64,000 nucleotides of DNA, from positions 310,001 through 374,000 of the forward strand of contig NZ_JBGUAZ010000003.1 in NCBI RefSeq assembly GCF_041821085.1. Reading direction: 5' to 3'. This DNA is from Natrinema sp. HArc-T2. Its GTDB lineage: Archaea > Halobacteriota > Halobacteria > Halobacteriales > Natrialbaceae. Position numbers and translations under genes: made by a program. This document shows positions 35,027 to 43,740 of this stretch, piece after piece. How positions within the stretch are numbered: position 1 is the first letter of the stretch; every line of letters begins with the position of its first letter. Below the pieces are notes generated by a model. That model made no database searches and was not told the origin of the DNA. It worked only from the letters and a program-made list of their open reading frames with translations.

Positions 35027-36862
35027 TCACTCGGGTGCTTCGTTGGTCACGAGGTACTGCCTGAATTCGCCGTTCGACTGTACTCGAGCGATGCCGCGCT
35101 GGGTCTGCAGGGAGGAGAGTTCAGTTCGGCTATACCGGAGTCCCTGGTAGGCGAGCAGTTCTCTCTGGTAGTCAGTAGTCGTGAGAACGGCGTAGCGATC
35201 CGACTCGTACTGTAACGACCCGTCAAGATCGGATTCCGTTACCGTCCCGTGGTGATGTGACCGATTCTCGTTACCGTATATTGCATCGTCGTATCGATTC
35301 GGCGCATCTCGAAGCCCGACGAACCCTATCCCATCGGCTTGCGTGTCAAACGCCGTTTCGTATCCCTGCATCTCCTGTTCTGTCACGTGCTGCGATTGGT
35401 TGTAGATGTACGGTGACGGGAAGACGGCGATCAAGGAGAGTACGAGCAAAAGCGAGAGTCCGACTGCCAGTACGGGAGTAACGGTTCCCGAACCAACGTA
35501 TTGCGCGAACCAGTTGGTACCGAGATGGAATGCAGTCGCGCCGAGAACGGTGACGAACACCATCATGAGCCCGAACACGCGGAAGTACATCTCCGACGTC
35601 TCACTGACGAGGTACATGACGAAGACGACGGAGAGTCCAATCAATCCCACCGCAAAGAGAATCGCTACCGCGGTCACGCTGGGTAGCTCTGGCGACGTGC
35701 GACGGAACACGGTATACAGGATCAGACCACCCGCGAGCAGTGAAAAGATGACTTGGGCAGCGAAGATTTTCAGGAAGATCCCTTCAATACTGCCACCGAT
35801 AGCTGCTAGTGACGCCCCCTGCGTCGAGATAGACTCGCCAGCAGAGCCGTGACCACCCACGAGATACATCGCCGCCGAGATGATCGCATCACGGACGAAA
35901 TCGGAGAAGAACCCGTAGTTCGCCGACCAAATAAAGAACATACCGATCAGAAGCATCGTCTGTCCGTACAGTGGTCGCGTTTCGACGATCGCCGTCGAAC
36001 CGCCGCCCACACGAGCGACGATGAACCTCACGATACAGATTCCGGCAAAGACGATAATCATGTGAGCGACGAATTGCGGATGATAGATGACGGCCCCCAT
36101 CGAAACGAGTGCGAGGGTAGTGCCGATCGCAGTGATCGACCGCCGCTCGCGGTTGAGCGCCGCACGGGACGCATCACGGTTCGGAACGAGATATTTCAGC
36201 AGTACGTAGACGAACAGCCCGGCATAGAGGATTGCGACCGACATCGCGTGAGGGTGCAAGTGTGTTGAGAGTGTGGTAATCGGCAAGAGGAGAAAACCCG
36301 AAAATGCCGCGACGACGATCGCTGATGGAGACGGGACGATCGTCCTGACACAGAGCGGAACGAACACGAAGAACACGACCGCGGCGAGAACGACGACGAG
36401 TAGCAGTGACTGACGGAGCGAAACCCCAATGCTCGAGTGAACGATCACCGAGAGCGTATGCATGGCCGGATAGAACAGCTCGAGCGGCGAGAGCGCACCG
36501 TCGCGGATCGCGCTTGCCCACCCGAGGTGGGTCAGCGAATCGTTCTGACCATAGAAGTAATAGCCGCGGATGATCGGCAGTCCGACGAACGCGACCATCG
36601 AAAGTCCGCCGAGTCCGAGTGCGGTGGTTCTGGTGGCCCGATCCGTCGCCGCCATCGAGGCTACTGCGACGGAGAGAGCGCTGGCCATCCCGGCGATCAA
36701 CCCAATCCAGACCACCCGTGGCGTCATAGCGTACAGCGATACCTCGTACCCCGTCGCCGGGTTCGCGCGTGCGACGAGTACGGCGCTGGCGATGGAGAGA
36801 AATCCGAGGGCCAGCAGCCCCCGTCGATAGCTGTCGGTTCTACTTGTCGACTGTCGTGACAT
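35027..36862 (-). CDS. Multispanning GT-C-like membrane protein 2
   Basis: A 611-residue paralogue of the protein at 18608, with the same length, helix pattern and motifs: VLVARANPATGYE near residue 27, GQNDSLTHLGWASAIRDG, FYPAMHTLSVIVH, and SQHVTEQEMQGYETAFDT near 470. The ATG at 36862 (MSRQSTSR) is chosen; GTG 36871 and ATG 36895 are alternatives. It sits in an operon with the flippase, so a polymerase or glycosyltransferase for the flipped unit is plausible. A nearby promoter block (36892-36904) is about 38 nt upstream. Confidence 0.75.
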   Translation of the reverse strand: MSRQSTSRTDSYRRGLLALGFLSIASAVLVARANPATGYEVSLYAMTPRVVWIGLIAGMASALSVAVASMAATDRATRTTALGLGGLSMVAFVGLPIIRGYYFYGQNDSLTHLGWASAIRDGALSPLELFYPAMHTLSVIVHSSIGVSLRQSLLLVVVLAAVVFFVFVPLCVRTIVPSPSAIVVAAFSGFLLLPITTLSTHLHPHAMSVAILYAGLFVYVLLKYLVPNRDASRAALNRERRSITAIGTTLALVSMGAVIYHPQFVAHMIIVFAGICIVRFIVARVGGGSTAIVETRPLYGQTMLLIGMFFIWSANYGFFSDFVRDAIISAAMYLVGGHGSAGESISTQGASLAAIGGSIEGIFLKIFAAQVIFSLLAGGLILYTVFRRTSPELPSVTAVAILFAVGLIGLSVVFVMYLVSETSEMYFRVFGLMMVFVTVLGATAFHLGTNWFAQYVGSGTVTPVLAVGLSLLLVLSLIAVFPSPYIYNQSQHVTEQEMQGYETAFDTQADGIGFVGLRDAPNRYDDAIYGNENRSHHHGTVTESDLDGSLQYESDRYAVLTTTDYQRELLAYQGLRYSRTELSSLQTQRGIARVQSNGEFRQYLVTNEAPE

Positions 36863-36891
36863 TTGGTTCACTTTCAGGAGTGTTTCATCAT

Positions 36892-36904
36892 CCAATTGTT
36901 ATCC
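36892..36904 (-). promoter_or_regulatory. ATAAC-type promoter block before GT-C-like protein 2
   Basis: The minus strand reads GGATAACAATTGG, 38 nt before ATG 36862 and 29 nt before GTG 36871. Confidence 0.4.
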
Positions 36905-36982
36905 ATCGCTTGGGACTGGGTAGGTCCGTTCTACGTCCCTGAACGAGATCCAGTCAAACCGAGAGTAGCGCGCGTGAGTTCG

Positions 36983-37975
36983 CTAGTCAGATCTCGGATC
37001 TGCGGGTCCCTCTCCATTGCAGATGCGCGTATGGGCCCCGATGAGTGCATCTTGCAGGTTCAGTTCGGTGAGAGTCGTCTCCCGATCGATAATCGACGAC
37101 CTGATCTCGCAGTCACGGATCGTCGTGTTCGGGAAGACGACCGAGTGCTCAAGGCGCGTATCGATCACCGCTGCGTCGGCCATGACCTGGACGTTCTCCT
37201 CGAGCGTTGCTCCCTCCACAGTCGCACTCTCGGCGACGTGCGTTCGACCGTCAAGGGACCACGCCAATGCATCCAGGTAACTCTCGGGTGTCCCGATGTC
37301 GAACCAGGCGTCGTCGAAGGTGAACGCAAAGGCGTCTTCGCGTTCCTGCAGCCACTTGACGAACCAGCCGGGTTCGTCGGGATTGTTCCCCGCCTCGAGA
37401 TACGTCTCCAGCTGATCGAGCGTTTCGGCTGGGAACCCGTAACAAGCGATCGAGACGAGGGTACTATTCGGGGTCTGGGGTTTCTCCTGAAAGTCGGTCA
37501 CGCGCTCGCCCGCCAGTTCGACGACGCCATAGGACGACGCTCGCTCGACGGTTTCCACGTCGTAGGCCGCGATGCAGGGTGCGGCGGCACGTTGGAAGAA
37601 GTCGACGAACTCGCCCACGTCGAAACTGAGCAGGTTGTCTCCTGCGATCACCACGGTGTCCTCGTCGATCGCCTCTCGGTCGACCAGTTGTGCCAGAGCA
37701 CCGACGACGCCGAGTTTCTGGGTCTCGGCAGTCGTCTCCTCGACCGTCAGCGTCAGCTTCTCGAACCGGCTGTCGGCGATGTACTCGCGGAAGTGACCCG
37801 CGAACTTCTGGTTCGTACTGACGAACACCTCGTCGATCCGATCGTCCGCCTCGAGTTGGGTGAAGATCCGGTCAATGACGGTTGCGTCGCCGATCGGAAG
37901 GAACATCTTCGGGCGATGCCTCGTGATCGGCCATAATCGCGTCGCATACCCGCCTGCGAGAACGATTGCCTTCAT
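36983..37975 (-). CDS. Sugar-1-phosphate nucleotidyltransferase with left-handed beta-helix tail
   Basis: A 330-residue enzyme that makes a nucleotide sugar from a sugar-1-phosphate and NTP. KAIVLAGGYATRLWPIT plus RPKMFLPIGD is the nucleotide and Mg-binding signature; DTVVIAGDNLLSF holds the catalytic Asp; FQEKPQTP is the sugar-binding block. Residues about 245-320 are hexapeptide-like repeats. Substrate not readable. It follows the GT-C-like gene at a 120-nt gap with its own promoter. Confidence 0.85.
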   Translation of the reverse strand: MKAIVLAGGYATRLWPITRHRPKMFLPIGDATVIDRIFTQLEADDRIDEVFVSTNQKFAGHFREYIADSRFEKLTLTVEETTAETQKLGVVGALAQLVDREAIDEDTVVIAGDNLLSFDVGEFVDFFQRAAAPCIAAYDVETVERASSYGVVELAGERVTDFQEKPQTPNSTLVSIACYGFPAETLDQLETYLEAGNNPDEPGWFVKWLQEREDAFAFTFDDAWFDIGTPESYLDALAWSLDGRTHVAESATVEGATLEENVQVMADAAVIDTRLEHSVVFPNTTIRDCEIRSSIIDRETTLTELNLQDALIGAHTRICNGEGPADPRSD

Positions 37976-38338
37976 AGATCTGTTTTGTAGTACCTGAAAA
38001 TAAGGTATAGTTATGACTCTGATAACGATCCATCGGGTCGTCTGGGAGGCAAGGTGGTGATGAGGGGGGAGATCGTTCGACAGGGTAACGTGGATATCGT
38101 GGGCTCGAGACGTGTGAGTTACTTTTCATACGCTGCCACGTATGCGGCAGTCAACCGAACGGCGGAAAGCCGTCTCTTCGCCGGTCGGATCGGCATGGAC
38201 GGGCGATCGAAACAAGCACATAACCAAGACCGTGTTACACGAATTGTAACCGTTCGCAGCTAAATAGCCCTTACAGTCCCTCTGGAGTGATTTCAGTGAA
38301 CTTGCGGTACCTGAGGGACGCTGACCCGGAGAAAACCG
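37976..38338. other. Divergent intergenic region between nucleotidyltransferase and beta-propeller genes
   Basis: A 363-nt region. A minus-strand ATAAC block (GTCATAACTATACC, about 38004-38017) is 37 nt before the ATG at 37975; a plus-strand TATA-like TAAATAGC lies near 38262, about 75 nt before 38339. No small ORF was supported. Confidence 0.4.
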
Positions 38339-39469
38339 ATGCGACTACATGGATGCTACGACGGGACGCTGTACGGGACGCGGTATCGCACAGTCTTCCG
38401 AGAGTCGTCGACCGAGAGTGGGTCGTTCAGTGCGGTCGGGAGGCTTCCTGTACCCGACTCAGCCACGGGAGCGACTGGACTCTCATACCGTCTCAAGACG
38501 ACGAAGGGCTGGAAATCGGCGGTCACTCGAGTTGTCGGTCGGTTCCCGTCGGCCAACCTCTGGCCGATAACCGACACGGACCTGCTCGCAACTGCTGACA
38601 ATTATGTGTTCGTCTCGCGAGACGGTGGCGAAACGTGGACAGTGAGTCTCACGCTTCCCGAGTCCTCGAGCCCGATGGGGGTCCTGCCAACGGGTGTGTG
38701 TATTCACGACGACACGATCTATCTCGGAGAATATCCGCTTGCATCCTCGACGACACCGCGGGTACTTCGATCGACCGATCGGGGCGCGACGTGGGATCCT
38801 ATCGCCGAACTCGACGGGGTCCGTCACGTCCATTCGATTCAGGTTGATCCTTATACCGGCGACCTCTGGATGACGACAGGCGACGCGGATTCGGAGTGTC
38901 GGATCGGACGACTCTCCGACGGTGACTTCAAGACCGTCGGTAGCGGTGGTCAAACGTGGCGAGCAGTCGAACTCGCGTTTACTCCCGACGCGATCATCTG
39001 GGGCGTGGATAGTATCTATCTGGAGACGAATCCTATCTTACGACTCGATCGGTCGAATCTTGACGGGGGCCGATCGCCGGACATCCTCTACGAGGCGTCG
39101 AACTCGATTTATTATGCGACGTCTGTTTCGATCGACTCAGTGCAGTGGGTCGTCGTTTCGACGGCGATGGAGGCCGGTACGGATAGCACTGGTCCCGCCG
39201 ATCAGGCCGTCCATTCAGATCGAGCGAAGGTTCTCGCGTCGTCGGCAGCGACTGGTTTCACGACATGGCACGAACTCGCCACTTACGAGAAGCGATCGAT
39301 GCTCGTTGACTACTGGAACCCACGGAATCTCGCACCGACCGCCAATGCCTACGTCTTTCTGGCGGCGGATCCAGATAGAGGTATTGTTACGAACCCTTAC
39401 AACACGTCGCGAAACGACGGCGAACTCGTTTCGTACCCACCCGAGTACGTCGCCGATCTCGAGTCGTAA
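38339..39469 (+). CDS. BNR/Asp-box beta-propeller protein (sialidase-like fold)
   Basis: A 376-residue protein with repeated Asp-box motifs: SRDGGETWTVSLTLP (about 100-114), STDRGATWDPIAEL (about 143-156) and DPYTGDLWMTTG. Such motifs cap blades of sialidase-like beta-propellers, often carbohydrate-binding. No signal peptide or membrane segment is visible, so the protein may remain in the cytoplasm or be exported unconventionally. The TGA at 38288 is in frame upstream, so start at or after 38291; ATG 38339 fits. It is convergent with the sulfatase-like gene (22-nt gap) and stands in the second glycan locus. Confidence 0.75.
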   Translation: MRLHGCYDGTLYGTRYRTVFRESSTESGSFSAVGRLPVPDSATGATGLSYRLKTTKGWKSAVTRVVGRFPSANLWPITDTDLLATADNYVFVSRDGGETWTVSLTLPESSSPMGVLPTGVCIHDDTIYLGEYPLASSTTPRVLRSTDRGATWDPIAELDGVRHVHSIQVDPYTGDLWMTTGDADSECRIGRLSDGDFKTVGSGGQTWRAVELAFTPDAIIWGVDSIYLETNPILRLDRSNLDGGRSPDILYEASNSIYYATSVSIDSVQWVVVSTAMEAGTDSTGPADQAVHSDRAKVLASSAATGFTTWHELATYEKRSMLVDYWNPRNLAPTANAYVFLAADPDRGIVTNPYNTSRNDGELVSYPPEYVADLES

Positions 39470-39491
39470 CCGCACTGCCGGGGCATTCCGT

Positions 39492-40850
39492 TTAGAGATA
39501 GCCGAGATCCTTGAGTTGTGCTTGAACGTCAGAGTTGATCCTTCGTTGGCGTGATTCCGTGCTTTCCTCTTGATTGAACGCTTGCACTCGATCAGAGAGG
39601 GTTTCACGGCATTGATTGAGGACGGCTTCAGCTGGATCGGATACCAACTTGTCTGTCGCCCGATCAAATAGATACTCCGAACTCGAGTCGTTTCGGACGT
39701 ACTTGTACTCGGGATCGGCAACGATTCGCCACCGAGTGATGTCGGCAGGCGTCTTGCGTCCGGCGTGTGGGATGAAGTCCTCAGCCATCGCTACGTCACG
39801 AGTGTATCGTCCCGACCGGCCGCCACCGTCACGGACAAGCGTAAATAGATCGGGCAGTTCGAACATGTCGTCGACGGTCTCGCCGTCGCGCTGGCCGGGC
39901 CGTTTGATCCACAGCGGCACGTTGAGGTTGATATCGCGGACGTAATGGGGCGGTCGTTCTGTCCGCGGATAGTCACCGAGCGTCTTCCCGTGATCGGAAC
40001 AGACGACGACGAGCATGTCGTCGAACAGCCCCTCGCGCTGTAACAGCCCGAGCAGTTCCGCGACCTTCTCGTCCTGGTAACGCGCGCTCGCGTCGTAGTA
40101 CTCCATGACACGCCGTTGCGTCTCTGGTGCGAGATCGGATTTCCCCATCACATACGCGAGCAGTTTCGTGTTGAGAACGCGCGGTTCGATGGTCGACGGC
40201 TGCTCGAGGTCGAGCGACTTGAAGGCCCGTTTCGGCGGGAAGTATGGACTGTGGGCCTCCATGAGGTTCAGGAAGGTAAACGTTGGTGCCGACGGCTCGG
40301 CCTGCTGGGTTAGCCAGCGTTTCGCCCGGCTGACGAGACTGTCGGTGAAAAAGCGCCGCTTCAACAGGAACACCGGCTGGCGGGCTGCTTTGCCGAGAGC
40401 AGGATGCAGCCGGGAGTAGAGGTCGTCGCGGGTCGTGTGGACGCCATCGGTTTCCGACCGCGATATCTCGAGGTCCCACTCGACGAACTCGTCGAAGCCA
40501 CGATCGAGGCCGGAGAGCTGACCGACCCACGGATTGTTCGAGAAACCGGCAGTGCGGTAGCCCGCATCCGAGAGGTGTTCGGCGAGCGTCGTCCGGGATT
40601 CGGGGAGCCGGCTCATGCCGTCGGAAAAGCCATTCGTCACCCCGTGTTCGGACGGGAACACGCCAGTGAACATCGACGTGTGAGAGGGCAGCGTCCAGGG
40701 GGCCGGTGTGAACGCGTTCTCGTATCGCGTCGCGTACGTCGACAGCGCCGACAGAGTAGGGGTCGTCTCGCGGTCGTGATCGTAGGCAGAGACGCGATCC
40801 TTGCGCAGCGAATCGAGTACCAGGAACAATACGTCCGGTTTGTTCGACAT
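39492..40850 (-). CDS. Sulfatase-fold protein without the formylglycine site
   Basis: A 452-residue member of the sulfatase branch of the alkaline phosphatase superfamily. PDVLFLVLDSLRKDRVS has the metal Asp pair, PAPWTLPSHTSMFTGVFPSEHGV is the nucleophile region, VVCSDHGKTLGDYPR the metal ligands near 290, and it ends KDLGYL. In active sulfatases this segment reads C/S-x-P-S-R; here it is T-L-P-S-H, so no formylglycine can form, and it is probably a phosphatase, phosphodiesterase or transferase. A TGTAACAAAG promoter block lies 30 nt upstream of the ATG. Confidence 0.8.
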   Translation of the reverse strand: MSNKPDVLFLVLDSLRKDRVSAYDHDRETTPTLSALSTYATRYENAFTPAPWTLPSHTSMFTGVFPSEHGVTNGFSDGMSRLPESRTTLAEHLSDAGYRTAGFSNNPWVGQLSGLDRGFDEFVEWDLEISRSETDGVHTTRDDLYSRLHPALGKAARQPVFLLKRRFFTDSLVSRAKRWLTQQAEPSAPTFTFLNLMEAHSPYFPPKRAFKSLDLEQPSTIEPRVLNTKLLAYVMGKSDLAPETQRRVMEYYDASARYQDEKVAELLGLLQREGLFDDMLVVVCSDHGKTLGDYPRTERPPHYVRDINLNVPLWIKRPGQRDGETVDDMFELPDLFTLVRDGGGRSGRYTRDVAMAEDFIPHAGRKTPADITRWRIVADPEYKYVRNDSSSEYLFDRATDKLVSDPAEAVLNQCRETLSDRVQAFNQEESTESRQRRINSDVQAQLKDLGYL

Positions 40851-40871
40851 ACCGCTACCTACGTGAAGACA

Positions 40872-40884
40872 GACTTTGTTACAG
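40872..40884 (-). promoter_or_regulatory. TAACAAAG promoter block before the sulfatase-like gene
   Basis: The minus strand reads CTGTAACAAAGTC, centred 30 nt before the ATG at 40850. Confidence 0.5.
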
Positions 40885-40979
40885 ACCTACTAACTCCCGT
40901 TCGAATGAACGGAGTTGCACACCGATTTTCGATTCGTCGGCTCTCGTCGCATCGACGTGGCAACAGCGTGCTCGAGGTG

Positions 40980-41993
40980 TTACTTGATGCTTGCGAGTGT
41001 CTGATAGGCTGACTTCGCAAGCGACATCTCGAGGCCCGCGGACTCGACGACGTAGTACTGGCGGAGATCGCTGTTGAACTTCGCCTTGTATTCACAGAGG
41101 CGCTCGGTGTTCGCACCGACGAGATCGTAGCCGGTCACTGACTCGAGTTGTGGATCGGTACAGATATCCTCGATTATTGCCCGGTGGAGGTGGCTGTTGA
41201 CGCTGATCCCGTCGTACGAGGCGGTAACGCCACCCTGCCAGAAGTACGCGAGATCCGGGGAGTAGAGAGTGATGACGCCGCTTTTGTAGTCTCCGTCGGG
41301 TGTTCGCGCGACGTAAACGCGCCAGCGGTCGTCATCGAGTGACGAGAGGAGATCCCGGAGGAACGACCGCGACAACGGGGCTGGATCGTCGTACTCCTGG
41401 TACTGGGCGACGACGTCCTCGTAGATTCGCATGGCCGCGTCGATCCCTTCCGTCTCGATCGAGAGATCGATCTCATCTTGCTTGCGCATTTCCCGCCGCA
41501 GGCTCTTGCTAAAGCGTTGTAAAACGTTCTCGAGGGTAGTGTCCTCGAGATCGATGATGTATGTGAACCGAGGCGTCAGCGATAGGTCCTGCCACTCGTA
41601 TGGCCGCGGATCTGTATACCCGATCGGACAGCTCATTCGGAACAGCGTTGTTCGCGTGTCGATGTCGACGGTCTCGATCACGGCCTCGGCCAACTGCTGG
41701 TTGATCCGCTCTTGCTTCCGGCGTTTCGGACTGTTTGGATCGATGACGGGCCCGAGTCGGGGAACGCTGAACGAGACTGGCGGAGAGAGAACCGTTCGAC
41801 CGATCGGTCGCTCGCTGACGAACACTGGGAGCAGTCCGACCGCCTGCTGACCCTTGTACGCGCCATATAGCTGTAACTCCGCGTCTGTGTGGTCATCGAG
41901 GACGGCGAGCGCGTCCGGGTCGTGGAACACTTCGTACCCATCGGCCGGCAGCGCCTCTCGCCAGGCCTCGAGTCCGATTCGATTGACGTCCAT
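40980..41993 (-). CDS. FemAB/GNAT-fold acyl- or aminoacyltransferase-like protein 2
   Basis: A 337-residue paralogue of the protein at 23998. It shares VLSPPVSFSVPRLGPVIDP, LTPRFTYIIDLEDTTLENVLQRFSKSLRREMRK (about 145-178) and YDLVGANTERLCEYKAKFNSDLRQYYVVE near the C-terminus. Likely transfers an amino-acid or acyl group to a sugar precursor; inference. Start at 41993 is supported by a promoter block (GAATAACAAGGGC) 32 nt upstream. It is separated from the sulfatase-like gene by about 130 nt. Confidence 0.75.
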   Translation of the reverse strand: MDVNRIGLEAWREALPADGYEVFHDPDALAVLDDHTDAELQLYGAYKGQQAVGLLPVFVSERPIGRTVLSPPVSFSVPRLGPVIDPNSPKRRKQERINQQLAEAVIETVDIDTRTTLFRMSCPIGYTDPRPYEWQDLSLTPRFTYIIDLEDTTLENVLQRFSKSLRREMRKQDEIDLSIETEGIDAAMRIYEDVVAQYQEYDDPAPLSRSFLRDLLSSLDDDRWRVYVARTPDGDYKSGVITLYSPDLAYFWQGGVTASYDGISVNSHLHRAIIEDICTDPQLESVTGYDLVGANTERLCEYKAKFNSDLRQYYVVESAGLEMSLAKSAYQTLASIK

Positions 41994-42016
41994 ACGCCTC
42001 TCCTGTTCCGACGACA

Positions 42017-42030
42017 GCCCTTGTTATTCT
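42017..42030 (-). promoter_or_regulatory. ATAACAAGG promoter block before FemAB-like gene 2
   Basis: The minus strand reads AGAATAACAAGGGC, centred 32 nt before the ATG at 41993. Confidence 0.5.
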
Positions 42031-42170
42031 CCCAGTAACCGATCGATGAGTGTCATAGAAAGCAACTCCCAGATACGTCTTCCACTGCTTGCCGGCAGCG
42101 ATCGAGTCGTGATGCTTCGTCGATTTCCAATTCCGAAGGTGGGGAAATCTTCCCCCACTGAACATGCCAA

Positions 42171-43487
42171 TCAGGTATTGTCGAGTGGCCCTTCGTCCTG
42201 CGCCGCGAGCAAAACCTCCGATAATGCGTAGGCCATCCATCCCTGACACCACCGCATCAGCGTCACCCGCTTCGTGTGGTGGCGGTACTTCCGGTAGTAG
42301 AAGCGTCCTTCATCTGCCTGCAGGTTCGCGAGGACCCACCGGAAGATTCGATCGGCCAACTCGAGATCCTCCTCTCTGGTAAACACCAGCATCCCCTGCG
42401 TGCTGGCGTGGATATCGCGGGGATAAGCGTTTTTTTCGTCGAAGTTGGGTGCCCCGTCCAGTTCGAACAGTTCGCTCCGGTAGAACTCGAGGGCTGACGA
42501 CAGCGTGTCGGTGTATCGATCCACGTCGACGACGTCGCGGTAGCGCTGGAATGACTCGATGATGAATCCGTTGTGGTGGCTATCCATCGAGAGGTGTGAC
42601 GCCGAAGTCGGAATTCGATAGGGCCACCCACCCCGTTCGGTCTGCTGGGCAGCGACGTGGTCGAGGATCTTCGTCGCTCGCTCGCGGAGTGTGTCGTCGC
42701 CGAAGTACTCGTAGAGGTCGACGAGCATTCCCGCACCGATTGCAGCTGAATTGAGCGTATAGGAGTCGTCTGGGTGATTCAGGTGATAATCGATCTTCGC
42801 ACCCTCGGGCACTTCCCGGTAGTTTAGCTCATCGACCAGAAACGAGGTGGCAGTGCGTGCGATCTCCGCGTATTCCTCGTCGAGTCGGGCGGCACGCAAC
42901 AGCGCTTTCACCGCGTATGCGGTCGACACGATATCGGGATCGTTCGGTACCCCTTTCGTATGGAAGTGCTGGATTTCGTGACGATGGCCCCCACAGAAGC
43001 CACTGTATCCAGTACACTGTTCCTCGACGAGCCAGTCCGCGAGGCGTTTCGTTTCGGCAAGCGGATCGAATTCCGGGTCACTCGCTGCGTCCTGTTCGGC
43101 TCGCAGTTTGGCATAGTTTAGATTCGCCATCGAAAAGAGGGCACCCCCTTTGTAGTTTCGTCGGGGTTCGACGCGGAGCAGCGGTCTAACGTCGACGGGG
43201 GCTCGTTTGACGGTTTCTTGGACGGCAATGTTGAGCCATCTGTTTTCGACTGGCAGTGCTTGCAGGAGGGCGCTGCTCATTCCATCGCCGTAATCCGGCC
43301 CAACGTAGTCTCGCTTGCGAGCATACTCGAGCGTTGACTCGAGCACGGACAGGTAGCGGTCAGTCGGATGAACGGTCGCGTCTGGGCCTGATCTCGCCGT
43401 CGACTGGCTGGTCTGTGCTGTCGGTGATGTGGGAGCGGTACTCGAAAGCCGCTGGACGTCGAGCCACGGAATCTCTTCGAACTGCAT
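42171..43487 (-). CDS. Alpha/alpha-toroid-like protein, function unknown
   Basis: A 438-residue soluble protein. After a low-complexity start it shows repeated helix pairs: YGDGMSSALLQALP, RNYKGGALFSMANLNYAK, STAYAVKALLRAARLDEEY, NSAAIGAGMLVDLYEYFGDDTLRERATKILDHV, GGWPYRIPTSASHLSMDSHHNGFIIES. The pattern (6 helix hairpins, GGWPY, aromatic and His/Asp-rich) fits an alpha/alpha toroid like those in polysaccharide lyases and uronyl epimerases; a catalytic residue cannot be assigned. It sits between a FemAB-like and a DUF354 gene in the glycan locus. Confidence 0.6.
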   Translation of the reverse strand: MQFEEIPWLDVQRLSSTAPTSPTAQTSQSTARSGPDATVHPTDRYLSVLESTLEYARKRDYVGPDYGDGMSSALLQALPVENRWLNIAVQETVKRAPVDVRPLLRVEPRRNYKGGALFSMANLNYAKLRAEQDAASDPEFDPLAETKRLADWLVEEQCTGYSGFCGGHRHEIQHFHTKGVPNDPDIVSTAYAVKALLRAARLDEEYAEIARTATSFLVDELNYREVPEGAKIDYHLNHPDDSYTLNSAAIGAGMLVDLYEYFGDDTLRERATKILDHVAAQQTERGGWPYRIPTSASHLSMDSHHNGFIIESFQRYRDVVDVDRYTDTLSSALEFYRSELFELDGAPNFDEKNAYPRDIHASTQGMLVFTREEDLELADRIFRWVLANLQADEGRFYYRKYRHHTKRVTLMRWCQGWMAYALSEVLLAAQDEGPLDNT

Positions 43488-43740
43488 CTATCGTCGTCTG
43501 GACACGTATCGCCATTAGTATATGATGACTACCGAGACGCCACGACGCGAGTAAACCGACTTGCGTGGCTGATGCTGCCGATTGGAAGTCAGTTCGGATA
43601 CACCCGCGAGCCACTCCGACAGTTGTGTCGGTAACCAGTTACAACCGGTATTGTGAACTGTCCCTGTCGAACTGGTATGAGCGAGATAACAATTGTGGTT
43701 GATTATATCATTCTCCGTCACGGAACGGGTGGTTTCCAAG

